Positions 19,345 through 29,416 of a stretch of DNA of 64,000 bases are shown piece after piece. Source of the stretch: Aquibacillus albus. GTDB lineage: Bacteria > Bacillota > Bacilli > Bacillales > Amphibacillaceae. Below the pieces are notes generated by a model. The model was not told the DNA's origin, made no database searches, and worked only from the letters and a program-made list of their open reading frames with translations. Location of the stretch: NCBI RefSeq assembly GCF_016908325.1, contig NZ_JAFBDR010000006.1, positions 1-64,000 of the forward strand, given 5' to 3'. Both the position numbers and the translations under genes were made by a program. Every line of letters starts with the position of its first letter. Within the stretch, counting starts at the first letter, position 1.

Positions 19345-20157
19345 TTATATAGCCTCCAATCCTTTATGTAGAAAATCACTTACTATTGTACCAAAAGTTT
19401 CTGGTTGTTCCACATGAACAGCATGACCAGCATTTGGTATTATTTCTAATTGGGCTTGTGTAAGCTCACGTTTCATCTTTTGGGCAATCGAAACAAATTT
19501 CTCATCTAACTCCCCTGCAATCAATAGGACATCGAATGATAAACTTGATAGCTCTCCCCACCAGGAAGGTTGCTTTCCTGTGCCCATACCACGGAGAGAG
19601 GCTGCAAGCCCCTTTGGATCCTGACTTAACCGCTCACACCTTATCTTTTGTTTTTCTTCATTACTTAGTACCGACTGACTCTCAAATAGCGGGATGTTTT
19701 CCCAGTAATCAACAAAAGAAGTTATCCCCTCTTCTTCTATTTTTTCAGCTAAACGTTCATCCTTGTCTCTCCTTAACATTCGTTCACTTTCATCTAAAAG
19801 ACCAGGAGAAGCACTTTCAAGAACAAGTGCCTTGACTGCTTCCGGATACAACATTGCAAATGATAAGGTAGCTCTTCCTCCCATTGAATAACCAAGGAAC
19901 GCTGCTTGTTTAATCGAAAGTTTATCTAATAAAAGATTGATATGTTCACAAAATACTTCCATCCCCATTGGAATATTCGTTTCTGTTTTCCCATGCCCAG
20001 GCATATCAACCGTTATCAGTCTAAACGACTGTTTCCAATTATCAATAAATCGATCCCATGTCCGCGAGCTACCAGTAAATCCATGAAACAATACAATCGG
20101 GGGCCCTTCACCGTGTTGTTCAACCCAGTATCTAATACCACTTATTTCTATATACAC
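19345..20157 (-). CDS. menH: SHCHC synthase (alpha/beta hydrolase)
   Basis: MenH removes pyruvate from SEPHCHC to form SHCHC in menaquinone synthesis. The 270-residue alpha/beta hydrolase has the oxyanion motif HGFTGSSRTW (25-34), the nucleophile S91 in GYSMGG (89-94) and the catalytic histidine in NAGHAVHVEQP near 248. It sits between menD and menB with no gap on either side, the conserved Bacillus order. Confidence 0.95.
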   Translation of the reverse strand: MYIEISGIRYWVEQHGEGPPIVLFHGFTGSSRTWDRFIDNWKQSFRLITVDMPGHGKTETNIPMGMEVFCEHINLLLDKLSIKQAAFLGYSMGGRATLSFAMLYPEAVKALVLESASPGLLDESERMLRRDKDERLAEKIEEEGITSFVDYWENIPLFESQSVLSNEEKQKIRCERLSQDPKGLAASLRGMGTGKQPSWWGELSSLSFDVLLIAGELDEKFVSIAQKMKRELTQAQLEIIPNAGHAVHVEQPETFGTIVSDFLHKGLEAI

Positions 20158-21909
20158 TTAGTCACCCCGCATATATTCAACTAAACACTTTTCAACCTCT
20201 TGCCATTTCTGCTTATGCCACGAAGTATTTTCATTTCGATCTGTTTCTATCTCAATAATCGTTACGCCTGATTGATTATAACTCTCTCTTAAAACATCTG
20301 TAAATTGTTCCCATGATTGAGGCTTATAGTAATCACCTTTGTACATGCCAATAATATGTTTAAAATCAATATCCAAAGGAGTTCCAAATAATACTTCAAA
20401 GTGTTTATCATCTTCATTTGCTTGTGGTAAAAACGAAAATATTCCACCACCGTTATTATTCACTAACACTACTGTTAAGGAAAGGTTATAATGCTTCGCA
20501 ACTAATAATCCATTGAGGTCATGGTAGAAAGATAAATCGCCAATTAATAAGGTAACATGTTCTCCATGTGCAGCAGCTCCTAATGCACTAGATGTTAAAC
20601 CATCAATTCCATTGGCTCCTCGATTACCGATTACTTTCATTTGCTTGTTTGTATTCATAAAAAAAGTGTCCACGTCTCTGATAGCCATACTATTCCCTAC
20701 ATATAGGGTACTTTGAATTGGAACAGCGTCGGCTAAATATTTTACAACATGTCCTTCTGTTAACTTATTGCTTTCTTTCTCTTCTAACAACAATTGCTTT
20801 GCCTGTTCATTTAAAGACTTCCATATTTGTAACCATGATTTATCGTATGAATGATTTCTATTCTGGACCAAATCGCGACACAACTGCGCGGGATCTGCAA
20901 AAATAAATTGGGCTTCAATACCCGCTGGCTCTCTAAAACCAGAGTTAGGTTCAACAACATAATGCACAATCGATGGTTTTTCTTTTACGAACAATAAGTA
21001 TGGTTTGGAGACAGGCATTGCCCCGAAACGAATGATAAATTCAGGGGAAAGCTGATCCCTTATTTGTTTACTTTTTAGAATCGCATCGTAACATTCGATT
21101 ATGTTAGCCTTTGAATGATGACCAGCCCGTAACTGTGATAAAGGATCAGCCAATACTGGTAGATTCCACTCTTCGGCTAATGCTGCAATTCTATCTCCTA
21201 AATTACAATCAACCTGAGGTCCACAAACAATTAATCCTCGGTCAAATTCCCTCAACTGAGAAGCCAGAGAATCTAGTTGTTCTGTCGTTAACTTTCTCTC
21301 TCCATCCATCAGATGATGAAACGTCTCCTGCTTCTTATCATCCCCCCACAATTGAGGAACTGAAAAGTCAGGCAGGAGAGGTTCACGAAATGGAAAGTTT
21401 AAATGAACTGGTCCAGGATTTTCATTCCCTGCTGTATAATAAGCACGTGCAGCCTTACTTCTTACATAGTTTAGTAAGCTGGGAGACATATCCGGCAAAG
21501 ACATCTCATGAAACCACTTCACATAATCCCTGTACATGTTTAGTTGCTCGATTGCTTGTGGTGCACCAACATCTCGCAATTCATGGGGGCGATCAGCAGT
21601 TAGGACAAGCAGTGGAACTCTTCCATAATAAGCTTCTACAATGGCAGGATAGTAATTAGCAGCTGCAGTTCCAGAAGTACAAACAAGAGCAACTGGTTTA
21701 TTCTCTTGTTTCGCCATTCCCAATGCAAAAAAGCCTGCAGATCGCTCATCCATATTCACCCAGTGCGTAATAGACGGGTATTCTGCAAATGTCATTGCTA
21801 AAGGAGTAGACCTAGAACCGGGTGAAATAACAACATCTGTTAAACCACTTTTATATAACTCATCAACAAAATTTGCAACATATCTTGTTAACGTCTCCGA
21901 ATGACTCAT
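20158..21909 (-). CDS. menD: SEPHCHC synthase
   Basis: MenD is the thiamine diphosphate enzyme that joins 2-oxoglutarate to isochorismate. The 583-residue protein starts with the PYR domain (VISPGSRSTPLAM at 28-40; catalytic glutamate region near 55). The C-terminal ThDP/Mg motif GDLSFYHDLNGLL is near 458-470. The menF stop is 3 bp upstream of its start and the menH start directly follows its stop. An open frame of 182 codons on the opposite strand (21111-21659) is an antisense shadow. Confidence 0.97.
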   Translation of the reverse strand: MSHSETLTRYVANFVDELYKSGLTDVVISPGSRSTPLAMTFAEYPSITHWVNMDERSAGFFALGMAKQENKPVALVCTSGTAAANYYPAIVEAYYGRVPLLVLTADRPHELRDVGAPQAIEQLNMYRDYVKWFHEMSLPDMSPSLLNYVRSKAARAYYTAGNENPGPVHLNFPFREPLLPDFSVPQLWGDDKKQETFHHLMDGERKLTTEQLDSLASQLREFDRGLIVCGPQVDCNLGDRIAALAEEWNLPVLADPLSQLRAGHHSKANIIECYDAILKSKQIRDQLSPEFIIRFGAMPVSKPYLLFVKEKPSIVHYVVEPNSGFREPAGIEAQFIFADPAQLCRDLVQNRNHSYDKSWLQIWKSLNEQAKQLLLEEKESNKLTEGHVVKYLADAVPIQSTLYVGNSMAIRDVDTFFMNTNKQMKVIGNRGANGIDGLTSSALGAAAHGEHVTLLIGDLSFYHDLNGLLVAKHYNLSLTVVLVNNNGGGIFSFLPQANEDDKHFEVLFGTPLDIDFKHIIGMYKGDYYKPQSWEQFTDVLRESYNQSGVTIIEIETDRNENTSWHKQKWQEVEKCLVEYMRGD

Positions 21910-21912
21910 ATA

Positions 21913-23304
21913 CTAACCCCCCAGTACAGACAACATTGGTATAAATTTCATATTGGTTTCTTGATATTCTGCTTCAGGGTCTGAATCTTTAACGACACCA
22001 CACCCTGCAAATAAGGAAGCTTCACGCCCTTTTATTAGAGCAGAACGAATCGCTACAGCAAACTCTCCATTTTGATAGGCATCCAGCCAACCGATTGGAG
22101 CACCATACCATCCTCTATCTAATTGTTCATTTTCGCGAATAAATGCTAGCGACTTATCTTGCGGAAAGCCTCCTAGAGCAGGTGTAGGGTGTAGTCTCTG
22201 AACGATATCAAAAATGGAATAATTATTTTTTAACCTTGCCTGTACAGGAGTATACAAGTGCTGTAAATTTTTCAATGGATACAAAACAGGATGATTTGGC
22301 ACCCTCACCTCTTCACAGCATTCCACTACTGATTCTTTAATCATTTGCACGACAAATTTATGTTCCTGCCGATTTTTTACATCCGTTAATAATTCCTCAC
22401 CTATTGTCCTATCTTCTATCGACGTAAAACCTCTAGGTGCCGTACCTGCCAAGCATGATGAAAAGAGCTGATTTCCTTCTACACGAACCAATTGTTCTGG
22501 ACTAGCTCCAATAAAGCAATCTTCACTATTTTCAAAAGCAAAAATATAGCTATTGGTTTGTGTCTCTATTAAATCATGTAAGATGGAAGAAAGGTCCACA
22601 TCCTTCTCAAATGATACAATCATTTCTCTAGCGAGGACAATCTTATCTGCTTTCCCCTTCTTTATTTCTTTCATAGCTTTTAACACTAGTTCTTTCCATT
22701 GATCAGGGTTAACTTCTGCTTTCTTACTTATAACTGACTTAACAGGCCATAATTTATCTTTTTTAATTAGGGACTTTTTATTTTTTACTAACTCAAAATA
22801 CAATTGTTTTGCATGATCCTCTGCATGAACAACTACATTAATGGTAAGGTAATAATTTCCATTACTAACCGTTAATAAATAAGCAGGCACCCGAAATTGG
22901 CTGCCCCCAAATTTTTCCCATAATTCTGTGTTCTCTTTTTCTGGATCAAAGGAAAAGCCTCCTAATGCAATTGGTCCAGTTCCTGGTTGTTGAAATGAAT
23001 TGAAGATTAAACTTTTGTCCAACATCTTTTTCCATTGCATCTCTATTCCCTCGAACCGATTAACACTCGTCGACTGTAAACCAAAAGCTTCACCAGCTCC
23101 GACTAAGAAAAACGAATCTGTAGAACTTGTCCAAAAAAATCGATTTCGATCATTTATATCTTTTGCTTTGTTAAAAAAGCTAATAGGATTTACTTCATTG
23201 ATTTTATCTGTATAACTCAGTAATTGAGGTTCATTTTTGTCTTTTGCAATCATAATTGCTTCTTCCAAAGCTTCTTCTAACTCTTTTACTTCTGTTTGGA
23301 TCAT
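21913..23304 (-). CDS. menF: Isochorismate synthase
   Basis: MenF converts chorismate to isochorismate, the first committed step of menaquinone synthesis. The chosen ATG at 23304 has GGAGGGTTAGGA directly upstream; the open frame extends 14 codons further but without a binding site. The 463-residue protein has the chorismate-utilising domain in its C-terminal half. Signatures are FIGASPEQLVRV, LAGTAPRG, the PTPALGGFP motif and the terminal FAGCGVVKDSDPEAEYQET. It is the first gene of the men operon and is transcribed away from menA. Confidence 0.96.
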   Translation of the reverse strand: MIQTEVKELEEALEEAIMIAKDKNEPQLLSYTDKINEVNPISFFNKAKDINDRNRFFWTSSTDSFFLVGAGEAFGLQSTSVNRFEGIEMQWKKMLDKSLIFNSFQQPGTGPIALGGFSFDPEKENTELWEKFGGSQFRVPAYLLTVSNGNYYLTINVVVHAEDHAKQLYFELVKNKKSLIKKDKLWPVKSVISKKAEVNPDQWKELVLKAMKEIKKGKADKIVLAREMIVSFEKDVDLSSILHDLIETQTNSYIFAFENSEDCFIGASPEQLVRVEGNQLFSSCLAGTAPRGFTSIEDRTIGEELLTDVKNRQEHKFVVQMIKESVVECCEEVRVPNHPVLYPLKNLQHLYTPVQARLKNNYSIFDIVQRLHPTPALGGFPQDKSLAFIRENEQLDRGWYGAPIGWLDAYQNGEFAVAIRSALIKGREASLFAGCGVVKDSDPEAEYQETNMKFIPMLSVLGG

Positions 23305-23635
23305 TCCTAACCCTCCAATATCATAGAGGCATTGGCCTAAATGCAAAGATAATACTATTATAATATAAACGAAAAAGATATACCTTTAAAAAACTTCATG
23401 TAATAGTTTTTATAAACAATATATATCCTTTTTCCCTGATACTATTTTATAAGCTTTTTCAACGATTCTCAACAATTCCCACTATTTCCTAACAATTAAT
23501 GATGATAACTAATTGACACTATTCTTTTATTTGCCTAAACTTATTATGAATAATGCACGACTGGGAGTATTTTTATGATAACACTAATTTATTTTAAGAT
23601 CGTTTAACTAGGCGTTATTAAGGAGAGAAGTTTAC
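23305..23635. promoter_or_regulatory. Divergent menF/menA promoter region
   Basis: This 331-bp AT-rich region separates the two halves of the menaquinone cluster. On the plus strand a good sigma-A promoter for menA is TTGACA (23513-23518), 17 nt, TAAACT (23536-23541). On the minus strand TATAAT at 23357-23362 is a candidate -10 for the men operon, but no good -35 is seen. No other gene is recognised. Confidence 0.65.
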
Positions 23636-24583
23636 ATGCAATCGCTAGAAGAAAACAATATGAAAGGCGCCTTAAATGAAAAAGAAGGATTCCACGTTTG
23701 GTGGAGGATGTTACGACCACATACGTTAACTGCATCATTTATTCCAGTATTTGTTGGAACAATGCTTGCAGTTCTAGATGGATCTTTTTATTTTTTATTA
23801 TTTTTGGCTATGTTAATTGCTTCCATGTTAATCCAAGCAGCAACAAATATGTTTAATGAATACTATGACTATGTACGAGGCCTTGATAATGAAGGTTCAG
23901 TTGGGATAGGTGGAACAATTGTACGTGATGGAGTATCACCAAAAACAGTATTACAATTAGCAATTGCTTTCTTCGGTATTGCTATACTATTAGGTATTTA
24001 TATTTGTATCGAATCAAACTGGTGGTTAGCACTAGTCGGGGTTATTTGCATGCTTTGTGGTTACCTTTACACTGGAGGTCCTTTTCCGATTTCCTCCTCT
24101 CCGTTTGGTGAGCTATTCGCTGGCTTTTTTATGGGAACAGTTATTATTGTGATTAGTTATTTTATACAAACGAATACCATTACTAGTGAAATACTATTGA
24201 TTTCAATTCCTATCGCAATTTTTATCGGTACCATTCTATTAGCCAATAACATTCGTGATCGTATTGGAGATCAGCAAAACGGCAGAAAAACGATAGCAAT
24301 CTTACTTGGACATGACCAATCAGTTCGGTTGTTAGCAATTAGTTTTATCTCAAGCTACTTATCAACCGTTATTTTTGTTGTCATAGGCATCCTCCCGATT
24401 TGGTCATTGATAACCTTTTTAAGTGCAAAGAAAGCGACTGTAGCTATTAAAGGATTCCAAGGAAAAACAATGAATATAGAAATGATGCCGGCAATGAAAG
24501 CTACTGCCCAAACGAATACAATTTACGGGTTTTTATTAGGATTATCTTTATTGTTGCAGCTTTTCATTCCCTTTTCTTTTTAA
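23636..24583 (+). CDS. menA: 1,4-dihydroxy-2-naphthoate polyprenyltransferase
   Basis: MenA attaches the polyprenyl chain to DHNA at the cytoplasmic membrane. The 315-residue UbiA-family protein has eight or nine hydrophobic segments. The first aspartate-rich motif is near 76-87 (NMFNEYYDYVRG), and a second one is near residue 204 (NNIRDRIGDQQNGRKT). AAGGAGAG precedes the ATG at 23636; an internal ATG at codon 9 is possible. It is divergent from menF and followed 34 bp later by a MenI-like thioesterase, probably in one operon. Confidence 0.95.
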   Translation: MQSLEENNMKGALNEKEGFHVWWRMLRPHTLTASFIPVFVGTMLAVLDGSFYFLLFLAMLIASMLIQAATNMFNEYYDYVRGLDNEGSVGIGGTIVRDGVSPKTVLQLAIAFFGIAILLGIYICIESNWWLALVGVICMLCGYLYTGGPFPISSSPFGELFAGFFMGTVIIVISYFIQTNTITSEILLISIPIAIFIGTILLANNIRDRIGDQQNGRKTIAILLGHDQSVRLLAISFISSYLSTVIFVVIGILPIWSLITFLSAKKATVAIKGFQGKTMNIEMMPAMKATAQTNTIYGFLLGLSLLLQLFIPFSF

Positions 24584-24617
24584 AAATACGCCAAAATCTT
24601 TCTAATCCGATAACTAA

Positions 24618-25022
24618 ATGTCAAAGGAGCTACAAAAATTGGATTTTTCAAATACTCTGATGGATGCTCTTGGTATGAAAGTAATCACGCTTAATGCAAA
24701 CTTAGTAGAAATTCAGATGCCTGTTAATGAGAACACCAAGCAACCGATGGGCCTCTTACATGGTGGTGCTAGTGTCGCGTTAGCAGAAACCGCTGCAAGT
24801 ATTGGCGCATTTTTATCCATTGATTCAAGGCAACAGCAAATAGTAGGCATTGAAATTAACGCAAATCATGTAAAAAGTAAACAGGATGGATTTGTAATAG
24901 GAAGAGCAACTCCGATTCATAAAGGGAGAACAACCATGGTTTGGGAAATAAAAATAGTTGACGAACAAGATAGATTGATTTCTATTTCTAGGTGTACCGT
25001 TGGAATCATTCATACAGATTAG
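24618..25022 (+). CDS. menI: Probable DHNA-CoA thioesterase (hotdog fold)
   Basis: This 134-residue hotdog-fold thioesterase strongly resembles E. coli MenI (YdiI), which hydrolyses 1,4-dihydroxy-2-naphthoyl-CoA. The shared features are TKQPMGLLHGGASVALAE at 40-57, with the likely catalytic E57, and VGIEINANHVKS near 82-93. Its position directly behind menA supports the same job: releasing DHNA from the MenB product as the MenA substrate. The start has GTCAAAGGAGC directly upstream or overlapping, so the start could be a few codons later. A strong hairpin terminator follows. Confidence 0.85.
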   Translation: MSKELQKLDFSNTLMDALGMKVITLNANLVEIQMPVNENTKQPMGLLHGGASVALAETAASIGAFLSIDSRQQQIVGIEINANHVKSKQDGFVIGRATPIHKGRTTMVWEIKIVDEQDRLISISRCTVGIIHTD

Positions 25023-25064
25023 AAAAGGGTGTGTCCCCAAATTTGGTTTGGGACACACCCTTTT
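25023..25064. terminator. Strong terminator after menI
   Basis: AAAAGGGTGTGTCCC pairs with GGGACACACCCTTTT around an AAATTTGGTTT loop. It begins at the menI stop and also faces the convergent peptidase gene. Confidence 0.85.
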
Positions 25065-25100
25065 CCCCTAATTGCACATAGCGAACTATTCGATCATTAA

Positions 25101-26156
25101 TTAATCCTCTAATGGATTTAAACTTTCATTCCCTGATAACCCTTCAATCATGTGAACAAGTAACTCAATTTCTTCTTCAATATCCTTGGTACTTGCTGTT
25201 TCTACTGGCGAGTGCATGTAGCGTAACGGTAAGGAAACTAAGCTAACTGGAACACCTTTACCCGTTAAACGCATACGATCTGCATCTGTTCCCGTACTTC
25301 TTGAAGTTAACTCATATTGTACCTTCATGTTTAGGGATCTCGCCGTTTTTTCTAAAATTCTATTGATTTTTATATTAATTGGCGCTCCTTTTGCCAGGAC
25401 TGGCCCACCTTCCAACCGAACATCTCCATGTTTGTTTTGATTTACACCTGGATAATCCGTTGCAAATGTCACATCACATGCTATGGCCATTGTTGGATTA
25501 ATGCCAGCTGCCGCAAAATATGCACCACCCATATTAGTCTCTTCATTCACTGTACTCGCAGCATAAACACCTACATTTATCTTCTTGTCTGACAGCTTTC
25601 TTAACACTTCGGCGATAATAAATGCACCTGTACGATTATCTAGCCCTCTACCTGATATGTATCGATCCATTAACATCTCTGGTTCTCGTTTATAAACAGC
25701 TAAATCGCCAACCTGGACAAACTTTTCTATTTCTTTTTTTGATTTTGCACCACAATCGATAAACAAATCGTCTAGCTCAAAATCATTCTTGATTCCTCCA
25801 TGATGCTGTGCGTTAACACCAATCACACCAGTAATTGTTTGATCTAAGCCAAGGATTTCAACTTTCATACCTATTGCAGCTTTCGGATTTATCCCACCCA
25901 TTTTATCGAAATATAAAAATCCATTGTCATCAATTCGATTGATAACTAAAGCAATTTCGTCACAATGACCAGCCAAAAGCACCTTAAAATCAGCATCCTT
26001 ATTTAATACTCCAATGGCGTTCCCAGCATTATCTGTTATTATTTCATCCGCAAATGGCTTTACATAATCCATCCACTTCTTTTGAATCGTCACTTCCATA
26101 CTAGATGGAGATGGTGTTCTTAACAACTGAAATAAAAAATCGTGATTTAATTCCAT
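25101..26156 (-). CDS. M42 family metallo-aminopeptidase
   Basis: This cytosolic dinuclear-zinc aminopeptidase is of the M42 (glutamyl aminopeptidase / FrvX, YsdC) family. The chosen ATG at 26156 lies 7 nt after a GAGGAGG site, giving 351 residues. Metal-ligand motifs visible are LLAGHCDEIAL (first His/Asp region, about 61-71), GRGLDNRTGAF near 170, the catalytic glutamate pair STVNEETNMGGA near 205 and CDVTFATDYP near 225. The C-terminal YMHSPVE histidine is the last ligand. It is a single gene. Which peptides it cleaves cannot be told from sequence. Confidence 0.92.
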   Translation of the reverse strand: MELNHDFLFQLLRTPSPSSMEVTIQKKWMDYVKPFADEIITDNAGNAIGVLNKDADFKVLLAGHCDEIALVINRIDDNGFLYFDKMGGINPKAAIGMKVEILGLDQTITGVIGVNAQHHGGIKNDFELDDLFIDCGAKSKKEIEKFVQVGDLAVYKREPEMLMDRYISGRGLDNRTGAFIIAEVLRKLSDKKINVGVYAASTVNEETNMGGAYFAAAGINPTMAIACDVTFATDYPGVNQNKHGDVRLEGGPVLAKGAPINIKINRILEKTARSLNMKVQYELTSRSTGTDADRMRLTGKGVPVSLVSLPLRYMHSPVETASTKDIEEEIELLVHMIEGLSGNESLNPLED

Positions 26157-26275
26157 TTTCATCCTCCTCATCCTATCATAGCAAAAATAGTTAACTGGAA
26201 CGAGTTTTTCACCTGCTTCTTTATAGAATTAAAAGTTTCTGTCCATACTGGTAAAAAAAAGTTAGGGGAAAGTTT

Positions 26276-27277
26276 ATGAATTTCTACCGAATTTGGCAAC
26301 ATTACTTTAAGCTTCCCATATTTTTACGATTATTATCAACTGTTTGTATATTAATGTTTCTATTTGGATTGACAATCCATTTAATCGAGCCAAAACATTT
26401 CCCAAGTATATTTGATGGCATTTGGTGGGCATTTGTTACCGGTTCTACAGTCGGTTATGGGGATTATGTTCCATTGAGTACTACAGGAAAAATTATTGGC
26501 ATTTTGTTAATACTTGCTGGCGGAGGAGTTGTAACGTTTTATATGGCTACGATTTCAGCTGGAACGATTAAATTTGAACAAGATTTATCCAAAGGGAAAG
26601 TAGCATTCAAAGGGAAAAACCATATTATTTTTATTGGATGGAATGAACGAACAAAGCAACTTTTAGATATGATTGTAAAACATCACCCGGAGGATCAAAT
26701 TGTATTAATTGATCATACATTAACAAAATTGCCTTTCCAAAAGTATAACATTCATTACGTCCGAGGAGATGCTACTGAAGATGAAGTCCTACAAAAAGCA
26801 AAAACTCAAGAGGCGAAATACGCAATTATAACAGCTGATCCTGCAAAAAAAGAGAGACAAGCAGATCAAGCGAGTATATTGACTACCGTTGCTTTACGAG
26901 GCAATAATCCAAATTTATATATCATTACAGAAATTTTAACAAAAGAACAAATCACAAATGCAAAACGTGCAGGTGCTGATGCTGTCGTTCGATCCAATGA
27001 TTTTATGAGTACATTATTTTATCACGAAATATTCCGTGATTCATCTTTAAAACCATTTGATATTTTACTTCAAGTGCTGTCAAATCAACAATTTACACAG
27101 GTTAGATTGCCAAAAGAAATGGAGGGAAGAAGTTTTCTTGATTGTTCGGATTATTATGTTGCGGAGGAAAAATTACTAATTGGGATAATCAGGGAAGGAG
27201 AGTTATTATTAAACCCTCCATTTGATACTACCCTTCAGATAGAGGACATCCTAATTGTATTATCTAGATTAAAGTAA
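26276..27277 (+). CDS. yugO: K+ channel with RCK domain (YugO-like)
   Basis: This two-transmembrane potassium channel carries cytosolic RCK (TrkA-N and TrkA-C) domains and has 333 residues. TM1 spans about 17-36. The pore loop with selectivity filter T58-V59-G60-Y61-G62-D63 and TM2 (about 73-96) follow. The Rossmann RCK domain is at about 112-230 and the ligand-binding TrkA-C domain at about 250-333. The B. subtilis homologue YugO mediates potassium release in biofilm electrical signalling. The 3' end overlaps yugN (convergent) by 9 bp. No MstX (Mistic) gene is visible upstream. Confidence 0.93.
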   Translation: MNFYRIWQHYFKLPIFLRLLSTVCILMFLFGLTIHLIEPKHFPSIFDGIWWAFVTGSTVGYGDYVPLSTTGKIIGILLILAGGGVVTFYMATISAGTIKFEQDLSKGKVAFKGKNHIIFIGWNERTKQLLDMIVKHHPEDQIVLIDHTLTKLPFQKYNIHYVRGDATEDEVLQKAKTQEAKYAIITADPAKKERQADQASILTTVALRGNNPNLYIITEILTKEQITNAKRAGADAVVRSNDFMSTLFYHEIFRDSSLKPFDILLQVLSNQQFTQVRLPKEMEGRSFLDCSDYYVAEEKLLIGIIREGELLLNPPFDTTLQIEDILIVLSRLK

Positions 27278-27673
27278 CACATGCTCGACTTGCTCGATTA
27301 ATCGTCTTCCTTTTTCCACATATTTATCTGGTACATCTGCATCAGGGTCAACCGGTTCTTGAAATTGATTGACTGAGCCTTGGAAGACACCATTATCAGC
27401 TGAAGCTTCAACGTCATCCTGATACTTGTGAGTAAGGACAAATGGCTTGCCAAGTCGTATAATTGCACCAGGGGAATCTAGCATTCCCTGCTCTGTTTTA
27501 AAAGGGATTCTTATAAATTGATACCCATCATCATCAGCCATTTTGTAATCAACGAACCCTTCGTCATAATCCCAATTATTTCCAATCACATAACCTAGTG
27601 GCTTTAAATGCTTTTCCAACTCATGCAAGGGCAAGACATGATTTTCTAAACTCGAATCAACAGGAACCATCAT
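27269..27673 (-). CDS. yugN: YugN-like family protein
   Basis: This 134-residue soluble acidic protein is of the YugN family, found beside yugO and pgi in Bacillus. Features include the start MMVPVDSSLENHVLPLHELE and the central GYVIGNNWDYDEGFVDYKM. Function is unknown. AAAGGAG precedes the ATG. The gene converges on yugO with a 9-bp overlap of coding ends, so the two transcripts must overlap antisense at their 3' ends. Synteny with yugO and pgi supports the name. Confidence 0.88.
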   Translation of the reverse strand: MMVPVDSSLENHVLPLHELEKHLKPLGYVIGNNWDYDEGFVDYKMADDDGYQFIRIPFKTEQGMLDSPGAIIRLGKPFVLTHKYQDDVEASADNGVFQGSVNQFQEPVDPDADVPDKYVEKGRRLIEQVEHVLL

Positions 27674-27737
27674 AAAACTCCTTTTTATTTTACCTTACCC
27701 TTTTCACCGTCCAATTATGTTACAAATTTTATTTGAT

Positions 27738-27772
27738 AAAAAAACACATGGCAAATCACCATGTGTTTTTTT
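27738..27772 (-). terminator. Terminator of pgi
   Basis: AAAAACACATGG / CCATGTGTTTTT form a 12-bp stem with a short loop and T-rich tails on both strands, placed just after the pgi stop. Confidence 0.9.
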
Positions 27773-27788
27773 ATGTTTATTTAATTGC

Positions 27789-29135
27789 TTATAATCTTTT
27801 TTCTAATTTTTCCTTTTCATCTTCAAAGCCTGGCTTACCAAGCAATGCAAACATATTTTTCTTATATGCTTCTACTCCCGGCTGATCAAAAGGATTTACA
27901 CCAAGTAAATAACCACTAATTGCACATGCTTTTTCGAAGAAATAAACCACATATCCAAATGTAAACGCATCTAATTTCGGCAAGTGAACGATTAAGTTCG
28001 GAACTTGTCCATCCGTGTGCGCAAGCATTGTTCCCTGATAAGCTTTTTCATTGACAAAATCAACCGTTTTACCAGCTAAGTAGTTTAATCCATCTAAATC
28101 TTGGTCTTCTTTTTCAAGCGTAATATTGGATTTTGGTTCCTCTACATGTAAGACAGTTTCAAATAGATCTCTACGACCTTCTTGTACATATTGACCTAAT
28201 GAATGTAAGTCAGTTGAAAAGTTCGCTGATGAAGGATAAATACCTTTAAAGTCCTTTCCTTCGCTTTCCCCAAATAATTGTTTCCACCACTCAGAAAAAT
28301 ATTGTAGAGAAGGTTCATAATTGATTAACATTTCAATTGTTTTTCCCTTGTTATATAAAACATTTCTTACTGCTGCATATTGATAGGCTGGGTTTTTTGC
28401 CAAGTCTTCTTCATTTAAATCAACCTGTGCTTCATGAGCACCTTTCATCATTTCATCAATGTCTACACCACTTACTGCAATTGGTAACAATCCGACTGCA
28501 GTTAATACAGAATAACGCCCACCTACATCATCAGGTATGACAAAGCTTTCATAGCCTTCTTCGTTTGCTAATGTCTTAAGAGCACCTTTTGCCTTATCCG
28601 TTGTGGCGTAAATACGGCCTTTTGCTTCTTCTACACCATACTTTTCTTCAAGAAATTTACGGTAAATACGAAACGCAATAGCTGGTTCCGTTGTTGTACC
28701 ACTTTTAGAAATAACATTAACTGAAACATCTTTATCCTTTAGTACGTCAAATAAATCATTAATATAAGATGAACTAATATTATTACCAACAAAAAATACT
28801 TGAGGTGTTTCACGTTGACTTGAAGATAATGCATTATAGAAAGAATGATTTAACATATCAATAGCAGCACGGGCTCCTAAATAAGATCCACCTATTCCAA
28901 CAACAAGAAGTACATCTGAATCGGATTTAATCTTTTCTGCAGCTTTTTTAATTCGGGAAAACTCTTCCTTGTCATAGTTCTCCGGCAAATCAACCCATCC
29001 TAAAAAGTCATTGCCAGCACCTGTTTTATTATGTATTGCCTGGTGAGCCAGCTTTACTGGTTCTTTCATGTATTCTAATTCATGTTCACCAAAAAAAGAT
29101 AATGCTTTTCCATATTCAAAACGCACATGACCCAT
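27789..29135 (-). CDS. pgi: Glucose-6-phosphate isomerase
   Basis: Pgi interconverts glucose-6-phosphate and fructose-6-phosphate in glycolysis. The 448-residue length is the short Gram-positive type. Signatures are [14 protein letters not shown] near 79-92, the sugar-phosphate site [10 protein letters not shown] near 143-152, and the catalytic region [17 protein letters not shown] near 320. GGAGGGTG precedes the ATG. It is a monocistronic minus-strand gene with its own terminator. Confidence 0.98.
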   Translation of the reverse strand: MGHVRFEYGKALSFFGEHELEYMKEPVKLAHQAIHNKTGAGNDFLGWVDLPENYDKEEFSRIKKAAEKIKSDSDVLLVVGIGGSYLGARAAIDMLNHSFYNALSSSQRETPQVFFVGNNISSSYINDLFDVLKDKDVSVNVISKSGTTTEPAIAFRIYRKFLEEKYGVEEAKGRIYATTDKAKGALKTLANEEGYESFVIPDDVGGRYSVLTAVGLLPIAVSGVDIDEMMKGAHEAQVDLNEEDLAKNPAYQYAAVRNVLYNKGKTIEMLINYEPSLQYFSEWWKQLFGESEGKDFKGIYPSSANFSTDLHSLGQYVQEGRRDLFETVLHVEEPKSNITLEKEDQDLDGLNYLAGKTVDFVNEKAYQGTMLAHTDGQVPNLIVHLPKLDAFTFGYVVYFFEKACAISGYLLGVNPFDQPGVEAYKKNMFALLGKPGFEDEKEKLEKRL

Positions 29136-29416
29136 TTTTTACACCCTCCATTTTGTTAGTTATTACCTCTTTTACTGTACCTAAACAAGCAGGTGAAATC
29201 AAGTGAACAGATGAATAATAGTGTCGTATTGTTATTTCAGAATGAATAAATATACATGCCATTATCTCTTTAAGCTATCGGCTTTCATTGGAGCTTTCGT
29301 TCAAGTTATACAAGCATTAATTAGAATCAGTGGAATGTAATTTATCCAAAATATTGTTAAATTTTCCTTAGATTCGGTAAACTGACTATAGAAGTTTGAA
29401 GGAAGGAGAAAAATTA

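Noticed and set aside
21111-21659. 182-codon frame antisense to menD
   Set aside because: It is a shadow of the menD reading frame; the peptide has no recognisable fold and menD is unambiguous.
27269-27277. Overlap of yugO and yugN as a sign of a wrong call
   Set aside because: Both proteins have full-length, well-conserved C-termini; a 9-bp convergent overlap is plausible and both calls stand.
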